Made by a program: the position numbers and the translations under genes. A model generated the notes under the pieces. It worked only from the letters and a program-made list of their open reading frames with translations, had not been told where the DNA came from and searched no databases. A stretch of 64,000 bases of DNA, from assembly GCF_003573695.1 (NCBI RefSeq), contig NC_039362.1:176337690-176401689 (forward strand). Direction: 5' to 3'. The stretch comes from Papaver somniferum (taxonomy: Eukaryota > Streptophyta > Magnoliopsida > Ranunculales > Papaveraceae). This document shows, one piece after another, positions 10,691 to 24,060 of the stretch. Numbering within the stretch: position 1 is the stretch's first letter; every line of letters starts with the position of its first letter.

Positions 10691-11920
10691 AATTAAGTAG
10701 AATGAAGCAATATTTCAAAATTCAACATAATACATCAATTATACAAATAAGAGGTTTTATTTCATCGAATTCATCATCATCTTCATCATCATGACCATCT
10801 TGGTTGTCAGATGTCGATTGTTGTTCAACTCTCTTTGTAACTTATCAAAAGCAAGTTTCCATACATGTTTTTGGATGTTTTTCATTATTATAGTGTTTGC
10901 ATTAAGAATATTATGCTTGTCATAGTCATCATGGATAAAATTGTAGTGAAAAGTCAATTATTTTCTAATCTCCTTATTTTGAAATTTTTGGTCTGCCGCC
11001 TTTTGAAATTAACCTCCTGATCTTGCTCATTTTTGAGCCAAATTTCTTACCATTCTTGTCGCGTTTTTCCCAGGAAAATTTCTCTTATTAGAATCATTGA
11101 TAATTAAGTTGGTATTTGGGTTTGTTGTAATATCTGATGAAGATTTAAGATTTGATGGACTTGGTGAAAAATGGTGAAGAATAGTGTTGATGAGAAGAAA
11201 TATCTGGGGATCTGTAAAGTACTTGTTGATTATTTGCTAATAACTCCAGATTCATTTGAGCAAGACTTATTAAAATATGGACTTTGGAATGCAAATTTTC
11301 TTCTTTTCTTGTGTTGCCAAGTTGAACGCTTTCTTTCCATATTCTTACAACATTACCACTCTCCCGGCTTCGAGTGACTTGCATTGCCAACAACATATAA
11401 GAAAGCTTCCCTATTGATTACAAAGAAGCGACTTGACAAACCACTTGTATCACGATTATTATGTTCATGGTATGTTTTTCATATTTTCAAAATATTTGTT
11501 TTCCCACATGGTGTTACCTTGTTGTTGGACACCATTGATACAATCTTTGACAAAATAAACATAATTCCCACAAATACATTCAACTTAATAAATTTTGAAT
11601 CATGAACATTATTACTTTTGCGATATTAAAGTTGATATTGAAATTGGGAAGCCATACTACAGAAAAATAGAGAATAATGAACTGTAGAAAATGTATGATT
11701 ACTTTATTTTGTTTTTGATTAGAAATAATGTCTGTGAGAGATTGAGAATAATAGAGGAGGTTCGATTTGAAATGAGTTCGAAAGTGAGTATTTATAGGTG
11801 GTGGATTCCTGACCATTAAGTGTCGAGTGACGAAATCATAATCGTTGGTATTGGAAACTACGACGAGCGATGAAGTCTCTGCCACTCAATAGATCCCACA
11901 CTGCGCCTGGCTAAGTAATA
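10691..11920. other. possible PIF/Harbinger ORF1 remnant, no intact gene
   Basis: Short minus-strand frames (10757-10957, 11145-11396, 11580-11885) lie downstream of a TATAAATA-like box at about 11795 (minus strand). This would be a convergent layout with the transposase remnant, as seen in some PIF elements. None shows a recognisable Myb/SANT or NAM-like domain, so I do not call a gene. Terminal inverted repeats of the presumed element were not found. Confidence 0.25.
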
Positions 11921-12266
11921 CTCCCTCCGTCCCACTATTAAGTGACCTTGTTTAAGTTTGCACAAATTTTAAGGCAAGCAAGGAAAAAAGTACTTTTAAG
12001 CATTTTTTACAATTATACCCTTATGGATAATAACTAATGAAATTTATAAATGATTTATCTCTCAAACTACTCCATGGATGTTCGCAAATTTCATACCGTT
12101 GAAAAGCATTTTAAAACACCTACGTAACGAATATAAACATGCCTATCAAATTATGCATATTTCTTATAATTAACTAAAAGAATAATTTTAGAAATATCTC
12201 CTTGTTTGGTCATATAAGTCACTTATTAGTGGGGCAAAATTAAAAATCAAATAGGTCACTTAATGG
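11921..12266. mobile_element. Stowaway (Tc1/mariner) MITE, left part; right end at 32107-32129
   Basis: Starts CTCCCTCCGTCCCA, the signature Stowaway terminus, after a TA at 11919-11920. The inner half of the inverted terminus is seen at 12251-12266 (AGGTCACTTAATGG). The missing tip (TGGGACGGAGGGAG) is found 20 kb away at 32114-32129, because a Mutator-like element inserted into the MITE's right terminal repeat. The expected TA after the right end reads CC, so that flank has mutated. Confidence 0.8.
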
Positions 12267-12376
12267 GAGAAAATTTTTGATGGGGACAAAATCCGAAGGG
12301 GGCATGGGGACCAACCAAAAACCGACAATTATCCTTTTATTTTTGGACGGTTTTTAACAGAGTTTCATACTCCTAA

Positions 12377-12720
12377 GAGCATCTCCAAGAGAGGGTGTAT
12401 CTATTTATTTTTAGTGACACATAGGATTTTAGACCCCCGTTTTCCATAAATCCATCTCCAACAGTAGGGTCCTACAAGTTAGGAGGGACCAATTACTAAA
12501 TATGAAGGTGTTCAAGAAAGTGTTATCTACACCTCCGGTTGCACCTCCACGTCATGTTTTTAACCAATTTTCTTTTAATTCTGAGGGTTAAAATTCTCAC
12601 TGTTGGAGATGGGTTTTTTGATATGAGGTCCTATATTTATTTTATGTGTAGACCCCATAAATAAAAGGACTAAATAAGAAATCCACGTAGGATTTTTTAC
12701 ACCTTCTGTTGGAGATGCTC
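12377..12720. mobile_element. small MITE with GAGCATCTCC termini
   Basis: Ends GAGCATCTCC...GGAGATGCTC are perfect inverts, with a second inverted pair inside (ATCTCCAACAGT at about 12462 and CTGTTGGAGAT at about 12707). Flanks are TAA (12374-12376) and TAT (12721-12723), compatible with the TWA target of PIF/Harbinger (Tourist-type) MITEs with one change. The insertion point is at the inner edge of the Mutator-like terminal repeat. Confidence 0.65.
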
Positions 12721-13068
12721 TATATTACCCTTCCCTTATATATCGTTAAACTTACTTATTATCTAAAACTAATAATTAACCTAAATTAACGCCCAAGTCT
12801 CGAGTCAATTATATTGAGAAGATCCGTGATAATAGCGGTGTAATAATATTGACAAGATCCTTAATCATTTTTATTAACTTTTAAAACCTAAAACTCTTTC
12901 TCCTCTGCTATTTAAGTTCTTGATCTAAAAATCAATAAAACTTTGATTAGCAATTTTACAACTTAGCTTACTCGAGTTTGTTGTAAGTGAAACTATTTAA
13001 TTTTGCTGCCTTTGTAATTTTACATTGAACATGTTCTATCTTGGAGATTTAATAGTATAATCAAATGT

Positions 13069-13539
13069 TGTAGTTGCAGGAAATCCTACACTACATCCCT
13101 CATATGATTTCATTATTAATCAACTCATTTTTAGGTTTACACTCTTAATTTTATTGATCAATCTTTAAATGTTCTTACAAGAAAAGATAAAGAAATCAAG
13201 AATGAACTCTGCTCTAGACTTTCTCTCTCCTATTTACTTGTTTCATACTCAAAAAAGATCTCCCTCTCTCTTTACAACTCGAACGACTATTTGTAAGGAA
13301 ATACATAATGGATGACAGCTAATCTGTCCTTTATTTTCGGGTATGGTCTGCGACATTCTCGCAACCTTACAAATGTTAATTTCACAAACTCTCTAATTTT
13401 CGCAGGACTATCATATCTTTCTCGTGATCTTAGCTGACGTCATTTATTTTATCATTTCTGAAATTGTTCTACGACGCTGTTGTGCTGTGTCATTGATAAT
13501 TTCGCTGAAACGTTGTCATTCCGAGATTCTGATCCTACA
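13069..13539 (-). repeat. 3' LTR of the Tat-type element
   Basis: Nearly identical to 31065-31535. The presumed TATA box differs: this copy has TACAAATAG on the minus strand where the 5' LTR has TATAAATAG. A purine-rich tract (AGAAGAGGCAAGA on the minus strand, 13540-13555) lies at its inner edge. Confidence 0.92.
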
Positions 13540-13909
13540 TCTTGCCTCTTCTCATATCTTCTCTGCAAAGTAGAGAATGATGTGAGAAATGCCGCAGCTG
13601 TTCATCTTTTCATATTCTGCATTTATCACACGTATTCTTTCTTCCATTTGTTTCTTGACACGTCTTTTGTAACCGCTAGTTCTCAACCACTCACGTCTCT
13701 TCGTCTTAATGGTGTTTATTTCTTCGAGTAAAAAAAATCCCCTTTATATACTCTTCTTACTTTTCTTTCCACTTTTCTTTTTACTTTCTCTTCTATTTTT
13801 ATTCTCTCATCTCTGCAACTCTATTATTCTTCTGCAAGTTCTGCTGCTGTAATTTTTTCCTCCTTCAATCCTCGTACTTTTTATTCATTCCCATACTCTA
13901 TATTCAAAC

Positions 13910-16667
13910 ATGGCTCCAAGTGGTCATAAATATGAGAAGAATTTACAAGATGTCCAAAAAGATCTTGCTGATAAAGGTTTCACACTCTCCACCATTCCTG
14001 GTGAGAATGCCAAATCAATTCTTTATGTCAAACTTTTCTCTGATCAGTATTGTGATGATCAATCAATCATAATTTCGCTAGGTCATATTCTCGCAGGTCT
14101 CCCTATTCCTCTTTATAACCCAGATCTTCCTTTATTTTATGAAATTTTCGCTTACTCGGGATTTTCGCGAGCTATCTTCCAACTGAGTGGGGACTGCATC
14201 CGTCTGATGCTAGAGTTCGCTAATCGTGGTGCTAGTAGAGGATCTATGTACTCCAAAGAACTTAGGGATCCTAAATTTGCAAACCTAGAGATAGTTGTTG
14301 AGAAATACACAGTAGCGAATTTCTTTGAGAACTATGAACTTATCTCCATGAAGAAAGAGAATACTCGCTGGGGTATTCGCTTAAAAAGGAAAGATAACAT
14401 TGACGAACCCAAAATTCTCATGCAAGATATTGACTAGCATTCTGGTAAGAACACAACTCCTCGCTAATCCAAAGATGATAAATGGTGTGTTTTTCCTTTA
14501 ATGCTAAAAGGACCCTACATTGCTGGGTCAAATATTCTTCCTGCGAATCTCGCTGCTTATCAACCTTGGGTTTTCTCTTGGCCCGAAAAGGAGAAAGAGG
14601 TATGTTTCTTCTTCCCATTTAACTCACTTTATATTTCTTTATTGATTTTTATTATTTTGTTCGCTAACTCTTGCGACATTCCGCAGATCCAAAAACTGAA
14701 AGATAGTTATAACAGGATTGGGAAATCTAGTACTCTGTTAGCTCTTCGCTCATACACAGATGAGGTAAGAAATTTTCTCTTATGATTTTAAATTTTCTTC
14801 AATTTTCTCTTATGATTTTAAACAGTATACCGTTACTTCCATGCTTCCATTTCTTATTTCTATCTGTGTGTGAAGATTATTGCTGAAGTAGAAGAATCTG
14901 CCGATGTTGGGAAGATTGGTGATAAAGGTAAAGGTGCTCTTCGCAAGGAAAAATCAACTGGTCCTCCTCCAAAGAAAAAGAAAGTTCTTTTTTCTTCTCC
15001 TTCAAATATTCCTCCTCACGAAAATTCCGAAAGTGACAAGGGTGATGAGGACAACGATGATCTTGCTGCAAGTGAAAATTCTCCACCCGAATCTTCTATG
15101 GCTAAGCTCTCTGGCCTATTTTCTGATTCTCTACAAGGAATGGGAGATAGCCAATTCGCAAATACCTGCAAAGCTCTCGCTACCCTTTGCGATGTCCCTT
15201 TACTAGATGGTGATAGCTCTCTTCGTGGAGTTTCTAGATCAGTGACTCCCGACTTCTTGCATTCTCTCAATAGTCTGGTATACTTTTATGCTTTTACTTC
15301 TTCACTGTTATAACTCAAAATTTCTTTCTATATTAATATTTTTTATATTTTTTCGCAGGCTGGAAAAGGTTCTTTTGCTGTTGCCTCAGATCTAGAGAGA
15401 AGACGCGAAAATCTTGAAAAGAAGAATCTTCAATTTCGCAAAAAGAATGAAGAATTAAAAGTTGAAGTTAAAGTTAAAGGTCTTCGCGAGAAAAATAGAC
15501 AATCAGAAATTGATTCTTCTTCGTATAAGAACAAAATCTCTAGTCTTCAGCAACCTAATAATAAGCTTTACGGTATGTTACTTTTCTCTTTTCCCTTTAT
15601 TCATTCATCCTGTTGTTTTATCTTATTTAAATGATCCTTTTTGCAGACATTTATGGTCTTTCTGATAAAGCTACCCTTCTTCGTTCATTTCCTAATGCCT
15701 TGGATAATGATACCCTTCTTGAGCGTCTTAACAATTCCTTAAATAGCTTCTCAAATGAGAGAATTTCATCTCTTTATCTAAATGAGCTTAGATCTATATT
15801 TCGCCTCTTAGAAATTGATCATAGATCTAGTTTAGGCTTAGCCAACGGATTTTAAGCGTCTCCTTCTTGATTCTAAAGAGAAAACCAATGAGTTAAGAAC
15901 CAAAATTAGCGGTCTCATAGATTATAAGGATCGCATCTCTGATCAAGGTGCCAAGGCTTTGGCGAAACTCCAAGACGCTCTTCTTGAAGTTCAACTTGAA
16001 CGAGATGAAGCTAACTGCAAGAATATCGAACTCTGCGAAAGGGAAAATCAAATTCGTTCTCGTCTTCTTATAAGTAGTGAGGATGAATTTGTTTGGGCTG
16101 CGAAAATCTTAGATGATGCTAGAAAAGACTTAGGTGTAAATGTTAGTCTCCAAGTTGAGCATACAACCTTGATTAGAGATATGATTTCTGACAGAGAAGG
16201 TTACTAACTGCTCTTCTTTACTAATATTTTGCTTCTTATGAATTCTCATCAAGTTAATAATTGACTGTCTTTTGTTCGTAGATTCTGAAAATAGATATCG
16301 TGAAAAGATTGAAGAACTTGAAGCTGAAAAGGAGGAACTCGCAAAGAATCTTTCTTCTCGCAACGACAAGTATTCTAGATTAAAGAATCAAATCAAGATC
16401 ACCGTTGCGAATTTTAAGAATGATGCTATGCATTTTCGCAATCAAACTATCCAAATGGTTTGTGACGATCATAATATCCCACATTCTGATTATCCTTGTC
16501 TCTTGGAAGAAATCCCACAGAATACTTCCAGTTTGATTATCTTTGAAAGCGAAGCTGACGATGAAGAATCTGATAGTGATGGAAGTTCAGATGGTGATGA
16601 AGATTCTGACGCAGACGAAGAAGGGAACAAGTCTGATGAATATACTGAAGGATTAACTAAGAAGTAG
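13910..16667 (+). pseudogene. antisense accessory gene of the Tat-type element, coiled-coil protein
   Basis: Six plus-strand exons with good splice sites: 13910-14599, 14687-14764, 14876-15277, 15359-15572, 15647-16199 and 16282-16667. Exon 1 encodes a globular N-terminal domain (from MAPSGHKYEKN) that ends with an FPLMLKGPYI block. The middle exons carry a Lys/Pro/Ser-rich linker with a basic PPKKKKV-like stretch that could be a nuclear signal. The later exons form a long coiled coil and end in an Asp/Glu/Ser-rich tail. The gene is damaged: in-frame TAG at 14436 and TAA at 14464, both explainable by C-to-T change, and a 1-base frameshift near 15845. It lies opposite to gag and beside the 3' LTR, as antisense accessory genes do in Tat-lineage elements. 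Function unknown. The minus-strand exons at 624-1769 and 8986-9064 look like a diverged relative. Confidence 0.6.
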
Positions 16668-18129
16668 TCTTTATTTCTTTCTTTGATTCTTTGTAATACT
16701 TGTACATTTATTTCTTCTTTCTGTATATTTGTGTTTCTTTCATTTTGACCTCCATTAATTAAAACAATTCTTCTTTGCAAATGAGAGATTTCATAAAACT
16801 TTTCTTATTGTATAACTTCGCGATCTTATGCGAAGTGAATTTTGTTTCTTTTCAAAATCACATTCCTGTGTGGTCTTATTTTGCCTTCCTAATTAAAGGT
16901 CTTATTATGCCACCTCTTGTCATTGAGACAAAATTGCAGGACGTCCTTGCACTTTCATGCAAAAACCCATTGATCTTTCCTTAAATTTTTTATTTTTATT
17001 ATGGCCTCTTCAGGAATGTTGTGACAATATGAAAGGCCTAAATATTCTTGCGAAAATGAAACCCCATGACATTGACGTCTTGCGACGAAATCGTAGGACG
17101 TCTTCGCACTTTCATGCGAAAACCCATTGATCTCGTCTTATCCTTTTCTTTTGTATTATTGCCTCTTCAGGATTGTTGCACAAATATGACAAGCCTTAAT
17201 ATCCTTGCGAATAAAAAGCCTCATGACATTTGCGTATTAAGACACTTATCAGCTCCCGAATGGAGGGTGCCACCCTTATCTCCCCCCTGGTTCCCCCTTC
17301 AAGGAGACGTACTTCTACCATACAAGGTTAGCTCCTCCCATCCAGTCTTAACAACAACCAGTTGTTTTCGCAGCCTCTTATCCCTTTTACCTATAGGGCT
17401 TATGGTTACGAGACTGCACCCTAAGTGGGGTTTTCTTCAGGCCGAGTGCAGTATAAGACAAGACTTGTCAAGAATGGCAAGGTACGCTTCAAACGTCTCT
17501 GGCACTCTTGACTCAACCGTGTACCTCGACGCCTTGATCATATTTGCGCTCCTTGGGAGAGTCCTTATTACCTTATTCGCCCAACCCAAGTCATATGCTT
17601 AAGATTTGAATCCAAGGTGCCTCTCCCGGATGGGCTTCATTAACCCCAAATCTCCATGACTCAGGTTCCGGTGGCGGTGTAGCCTTTCCCTGAGTCATGC
17701 AATAGGTACCCCCTTATATGACGTACTTTAGGTCTTACATTTGCCTCTTGCGAAATTGTATTCGCGAACTAGGGTGTACGCCATAAAGGTTCGCCTCTTT
17801 CTCTTTTGTCATTTTTCTCTGATTACTTTCTGTAAAATTCATTATCTCTGCGAAAGTCTCGCAAATCATCATGTTGTATCTGAATTTCGCAATCTCAATT
17901 ATGCCATTCAATCAAATGTATTTTTGAGAATTTTGCTTATTGCGAGAGTATCACAACAACTTAATCATTCATACATTTCTTGTTTTTATTACCTTTGTCA
18001 TCCTCTGCTTCTTTATTATTTTCTTCTACTGCTTCCTTAGTAGTGTTATGTTCATTATTTTTATTCAGAGCTAGCATTAGTTTCGCAACATCTCTTCTCC
18101 TTTCCTTTCGATTGTATCAACCATCAACC
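16668..18129. other. non-coding 3' region of the Tat-type element with a partial tandem duplication
   Basis: A block at about 16925-17060 is repeated at 17092-17215 (GGACGTC, TTGCACTTTCATGCnAAAACCCATTGATC, GCCTCTTCAGGA). A more GC-rich stretch at 17230-17720 has no convincing protein match and no counterpart elsewhere in the window. This is where reverse transcriptase, RNase H and integrase would be expected; none is found in any frame. Confidence 0.55.
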
Positions 18130-19240
18130 ACTCACTTCTTTGTGTATCTTTGATTTTGTGTTGCCAATTTTCCTTCTTGTTTGCTCTTCCTTCGCAAGAT
18201 TCTATCTCAGTTTCGTAACACCTCTTTCCTTCAACCCAATCTCCCTTTATGATTCCTACACCACTGGGGTGAGGGAATTTGATGCACTGGTGAAAAGTTG
18301 AAGCTACACCTAGAATCCCATGTAGCCAAGGTCGACATTGTAGGGTGATTTTACATCAACGACACAGAATAATATGTCAGAAGATATTCCCTTCAATGGA
18401 ATTCGCATTGCAACCTCCCCTTTAGGTTTGTTAGCAGTACCATCAAAACCATATATCTTATATGTTGATGGTATAAGATCATAATCTCTTCCACCCATGG
18501 TTTTATAAGTATGATAAAATAAGATGTTTACAGATCTTCCAGTATCGATTAGAATTCTATTGATTTCCCATGAATCTTCAGCTTCATCATCCTCATCTTC
18601 TTTCGATTTTGGATTAATTTCTAATTTTACTACCAATGGATTGTCATGTACCTCTTCTCCTTCGGGAATTTCTTCTGCGGTAAAAGAAATGATCTGTTTC
18701 TTCCATTCCTATAGTGGCGAGATTTTCGTAATATTCATAATTTATCTTCCATCATTATCTCTTGCGAACACTCTACTCAAAACATTATCATGAAAATCTT
18801 CAATTGTCTTATATGAATGTACGATAAAGAATAGATTTTTTGCTTTTGCACCAACTTCTATGAAGAATGTTTCTTTCTTTTTCATCGTATTCACTTTGTG
18901 ATGTTCTAGTGGTGGTGGCAGTGGTTGAGATTGTGGATGCCCTACCAGAAAGTCGTTTAGTTTTCCTTGATCTATCATTCTCAAAATAATTCTTTTCACA
19001 TTTCTGCAATCATTTGTGGTATGTCCATGAAAATGATGATAAGAACAAAACTCATGACTTATGTGGTTTGGAGGTGGTTCCGTTCCCATGTTCCATGGTG
19101 TTGGTATATTCTCCATCAAGATTATAGCTTCCCATATCTTCTCCACACTTGCTTTTAGAGGTGGCATCTTGATTTCTTCCCATAATACCTTGTGACCTCC
19201 TTGTCCTCTATTATAGTTTTGTCTTTGACTTCCATAAGTT
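18130..19240 (-). pseudogene. Tat-type gag C-terminus and aspartic protease
   Basis: Minus-strand frames continue the gag interrupted by the CACTA element. At about 19030-19070 there is a zinc-knuckle-like CSYHHFHGHTTNDC, typical of Tat/Ogre gag. Stops at about 18742 and 18709 break the frame. The protease follows, with ILIDTG at about 18538-18550; the residue after DTG is Arg where Ser or Ala is usual, so catalysis is doubtful. The family block VVDVxSPYN is near 18345-18370, and a FHQCIKFPHPSG block, frameshifted from it, is near 18250-18285. The frame runs out at about 18130 without entering reverse transcriptase. It would have processed the gag polyprotein in virus-like particles. Confidence 0.75.
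19238..19240. other. target-site duplication of the CACTA element (GTT)
   Basis: GTT at 19238-19240 and again at 28872-28874, immediately outside the CACTA termini. Three-base duplications are diagnostic of the CACTA (En/Spm) superfamily. Confidence 0.85.
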
Positions 19241-19559
19241 CACTACACCAAATATAGGTTTTTCTAACAATGACTTTCCTAACTAGTTTTATTTTGCTAA
19301 CTCAAATGATCCATTATGATTCTAGTAACCCTTATAAATAGTTAGCAAATTAAGAAATAGTTACCATAATTAGGAATTAATTCATAAAAACTAAATAACT
19401 ATTCATGGTGTTATATTATTAGTTATTCATTTCTAACATACTTTATACTAAATCACTGTTACAACTATTTCTACCCAAAATTTGATGTATGCTAAAATGA
19501 ACCCCATGTTAATAACTCTTTATCATTTTCCTTAGTAACACATCTAGGCATAGGTAACA

Positions 19560-22500
19560 CGATAATTTATTTTTGAATTTAGAAAATGCAAAATAGAATT
19601 TTAATATTTAATAAATCTTTTGTTTGGAACCAATTTAAGTTCTAGAACCTGAGAAACTTACATCCTGGAACCAAAATGAAATGGGAACCGCAACCTAAAC
19701 TATTTCGGTATTTCCTCGAATCTTCCGAAACCACACCTGCAGAACTCCATTATCTTTCTTCCCTTCCTTTATACACCTGCAAATCCTCAAAGGCGTTTAA
19801 TTTTGGTCTCCAAAATTCTCAAAGGCGTTTAATTTTGGTCTCCATTATCAGGTGAAGGAATTAGAGGATTGGATCTCAGCCTTCCCTAATTTTGCTAGAA
19901 AATTATCAATTACAGGTTGGTTTTCTTCCTCATTTTGTTTCTTTAAGATGGTGGTAGCAATTTAGGTTTCTAATATCGAGTCTCTCAGATTTCTTTCTAT
20001 GTGAATCTGGTGATTTCTGGATTATTATAATTGGGTTTAGAAATTAGATTTACATTGACTAACCTAAATGCATGATAATGCGCAAAATGTGTTTGCTTTC
20101 AATAATCGATTGATTGAAAATTCATATATTAACCGAGTCGGTGTTGGGAGGTAAAGTAATTTCTAGGTGAATTTGATCTGGTTCTAGTGTTACCTAAGTT
20201 GAACTTCCACCTCAAATATATTTTTGCTGAATTTTGATACCATGTTTTTGTTCGTACTTATGAAGTGTTAGCCTAACTTGTATGAAATTTGGCATTCTTG
20301 AGAATGATAATGTTATGTTTTCCTGATCCGGGTTTGAGCATTGAATCCCAAATAATTAATAAAGTTTCAATATTTTCTGAAAAAAGAGGATTGAATCATA
20401 AGTGAATGTTTTTTTCTGGAATTTTGTTGTTTCTCCTTCCCTGTTCTATACATTTTTGTTTGATTTTCTGGTTGACACCTGACCTCCCTTTAAAAACAGA
20501 AGAGCTCTTGCCATTACTTGACATCAAAATGATTGAACACCACTGTTCAGATTGATTATGGGAACTTTTTAGTTGACACTGAACTAAAATATCCATATTA
20601 ACTTAATCAAAATGATGGAACCAGTGGGAGTTTAATTTCCTTACATATAAGCTTAATTTTCATTATCTCTTAATCAACTACAGTACTAGTATTAGCATAC
20701 TGCACTCCGCTGTTTATTTTTCCCCCAGTTTTGATTTTTGTTTAAATTGGGCAAAAACTTTATTCTTTCATCATAGTTGTTAAGTGGTGGTCGACCACGC
20801 TTAAACCTGTATGCTTGAGCTTTGTCTCTAGTATCTTTATTTATCTATAGCTTGTCATCTACCGTATTGTCAATCTTTGGAACCATAAGATGGATCTTTA
20901 TTTGTTCCTAAAGCCACTTGAGAAGGTGGTCGTACGAGTACCATCATCAGTGTTCTGTATTAAGGGTTCTCGAGAAAGATATGCACATATAATTCAATAC
21001 AGCACCACCAAATGGGTATAATTGAGATCCTTTAATTTAGAACTTACCTCTCGTATTACTTGTCACAATGCCACCAATTTGCAAATCTTGTTTCTTGATC
21101 CCTTAAAATCTCCTGGAACCCAAAGGTGGCTTTGATCAGATGTCACTGGAATTGATTGTTCACCCATTGATAAGACATTGGTGTTCAGCAAAGTTCCTGA
21201 GAGGGTAATGTAAAAATTATGAATATGTATATATACCGTTTCTTCATCACATGCATTCATATTTCTAATGCACTTTGTTAACCTGTGATGCCGTAGCTTC
21301 ATAAAAAAATTTATAGTAATTTTTTTTATCAGGTTTCTATGTTTTCTGCACACATACATGTATATAGTTGGGAATGGTCGAAAATGGCTAAGGCCTCTAA
21401 GACACACCATTTGAATTGTTAAATACTGTATAAGAGATTTCTATTTTCTCAATGGTTATTGATTTGTATCTGGTTTAGTTTTGAAGCTGCAAAGGTATAT
21501 AAAGATTACTGATTAGGTTGGTTGTACCCCTGAAGAGGTGAGGCTTCTTTTGAATGAGCATCTAATAGTTCATCCACTGACCAAACTTAGAAAATTTTAA
21601 GAGAATGTAGTTCACATTTGGATGAACATTCGTTAATGTATCTTCCATTCTCTAATTAGTGCTATTCACTTATTACAAAACCATAGATGGTATCCACTGT
21701 CTCAATTTTAAGTGTCAGCTTATAATTTCGAGTAGTGTGATCTGTAACTGTAAGCATAATCCTCTTGACTTGTTTAAATTAGATTCCCTGTCAGCCATGT
21801 AATGTGCGATCCTCATGGTTCTAGATAGTGCTATAATTAGTTATATTCACGTATTGCAAAAATGTTGCCGCTTCACACTTATAATAGCATTCTCTCTTTT
21901 TGAAATGCTGCCGCTTCACACTTAAAAGTGGGGATACTGGATACATAGTTTGGTTAAGCTTAACAGTGGGACTAGTTTGATGGTAACCTTTCTTGAGGTT
22001 AGTATATATAGTGGGGATACCGGATACAAATGAATTTGAAGTTCTATCAGTCCAAAGGTTACTGATGTTTAGTAGTCAAATATACTTGGTACGGATATTG
22101 TCAATTCGTCATGCTACTAGGTGTTTCTTGTTTAGTCCATCTTGATACCAAGTTCAGCAATAAATGAAAATCGCCATCGTATTCTGTCACTATGAAGCAT
22201 GTGCCAATGGAGCTGCACTGATTTTTTTAACTGGACCCTTTGATCCGATTGAGTGTATTAGTGTTAGTTTGACCTAGTGGTTGTTTTTAGAGACAGTTTT
22301 GTTTTAAATCACGGATTGCTATCATTATTTCATGGAACAGTAGTTAATTATCAATTTTACTATCTTTCGGCCTCCTGGTGTTGTTGAATTAGATGGCTAA
22401 CATGGCATAATCCTCTTGATTTGTTTGAATTAGATGCCCTGTCAGCCATGTAATGTGCATTCCTCATGCTATACCGTGGGCTCATGGTTTTAGATAGTGC

Positions 22501-23291
22501 TCTAAGTAGCTTTATTCACGTATTGCAAAAATGTTGCCGCTTTACACTTATAAATGCTGCCGGTTCACATTTATATTATCTCAACGAACTTGTAATATCT
22601 CCACCCTAACTACTAAGTTTGAACCCTGCATATTATCATGATTTGTTTTTATACCCATTGTTGGCTGGTCCATGCTGCCTGTAGTCTTCGTACGTAACGA
22701 GGTCCAAGTTTGAACTACGAATATCTAAAGATTTGCACTTGAAAAAGTCGTCCATATTAACTGAACTCTAATGGAACTTCCTTTTATGTCTTCGTGCAGG
22801 AACTGGTGAGTCCATTAGGAGCATGAAATTTTTTTGCGCACTAACTAAAGTACATAACACTACCTAAGAAACAGATAGATTGGGCTATGGATGTATGGTC
22901 ATGGAGTGGGAGTAGCAATTCTGACATTGTACTTTACGTTCCTACTATATCATAATATCAATACTACTATCCCTTGCTTTGATTTCACAATTGTTAATCT
23001 TTTTGTTTAAGTTATTGGTTGTCAGTTGTTCTTTTTGTTGCTCTCACATGATTTTCGATTGTTAATCTTTTTGTTTTAGTTATTGTTTGTCAATTTTGAT
23101 GTGTTGGTTAAAATTTTTGTCAAATCTGACAGATTTGCAGCATTCTAGTTAAATTTCAGTTTTGAACAACTGACAGAAATATCGGTTAACCGTAATCAAG
23201 CATAACTAAACTAAACCAAAGCGAATAAGTTGATGGTTAACACTGGTTTCAAATCACAAAAAACGAGTAACTCTGGTTTCGGTTTCGGCAG
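19560..23291. other. CACTA interior, left part, gene-like leader and duplicated block
   Basis: The stretch 19730-19920 looks like a plant 5' untranslated leader (CT-rich, followed by a TTACAG|GT junction). A block of about 130 bp (CATAATCCTCTTGA ... CAAAAATGTTGCCGC) occurs at about 21760-21870 and again at 22405-22540. No complete protein-coding exon could be recognised; the short frames here are not supported. Confidence 0.4.
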
Positions 23292-23292
23292 G

Positions 23293-24060
23293 TGCATCTC
23301 TGTTTGATAGCGTCCTTAAGACACAAGTTTGTATTGTTACCGTATGAAATATCCGAAGTTTATAACAAAATGGGATTCATTTCTCAGAAATCGATTAGTG
23401 ACTCCAGTTCTTCTGATTTTATGCACTTATTTTTATTTCCTCAATCTCGTTTTACAAATGGATTCCCAAATAGAAATTAGATTGACCTTATATTATCCGA
23501 AACCTACTATTTGTTCTAGATAAGTGCATCTCAATCTGATAACGTCCTTTCGACACAAGTTTGAGTTATTACTCGACGAAATATCCGAAGTTTATAACGA
23601 AATCGGATTCGTGTCTCAGAAACTGACTAGTGACTCGAAATCTTCCGATTTTGTACGGTTACTTCCATTTCTTCGAATCTCGTTTTACAAATGGATTCTC
23701 GAACAGACAAATGCATCTCAATCTGATAGCATCCTTAAGACACAAGTTTGTATTGTTACCGAACGAAATATCCAAAGTTTATACAAAAATAGGATTCGAG
23801 TCTCAGTCACTGATAAGTGACTCCAGATCTTCCGATTTTATGCACTTACTTCCATTTCCTCAATCTTATTTTACAAATGGATTCCCGGATAGAAATTAGA
23901 TTGACCTTATATTATCTGAAACCAACTATTTGGTCTAGACAAGTCAATCTCAATCTGATAACGTCCTTTCACTTGTTTTGTTATCTAACGGAATATCCGA
24001 AGTTTATAATAAGATCAGATTCGAGTCTCAGAAACTGATTAACGACTCGAATATGCATAT
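23293..24060 (+). repeat. tandem repeat of about 190-230 bp in the CACTA element, four copies plus a decayed one
   Basis: Units begin TGCATCTC(A/T)(A/G)T(C/T)TGATAGCG-like at 23293, 23525, 23711 and 23941 (spacings 232, 186 and 230). Each contains ATATCC(G/A)AAGTTTATA and CTCAGAAA(C/T)(C/T)GATTAGTGA-like blocks. A more diverged unit follows at about 24240-24400. The short overlapping reading frames here are products of the repeat. Confidence 0.85.

Noticed and set aside
11145..11396. PIF/Harbinger ORF1 (Myb-like) gene
   Set aside because: No Myb/SANT or NAM-like motif could be recognised; left as a possibility only.
17230..17720. GC-richer block in the Tat-type element as an integrase or RNase H remnant
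   Set aside because: No catalytic motif or zinc-binding HHCC pattern in any of the six frames.
18524..19158. Plus-strand frames opposite the protease
   Set aside because: The minus strand encodes recognisable gag knuckle and protease blocks; the plus frames are shadows.
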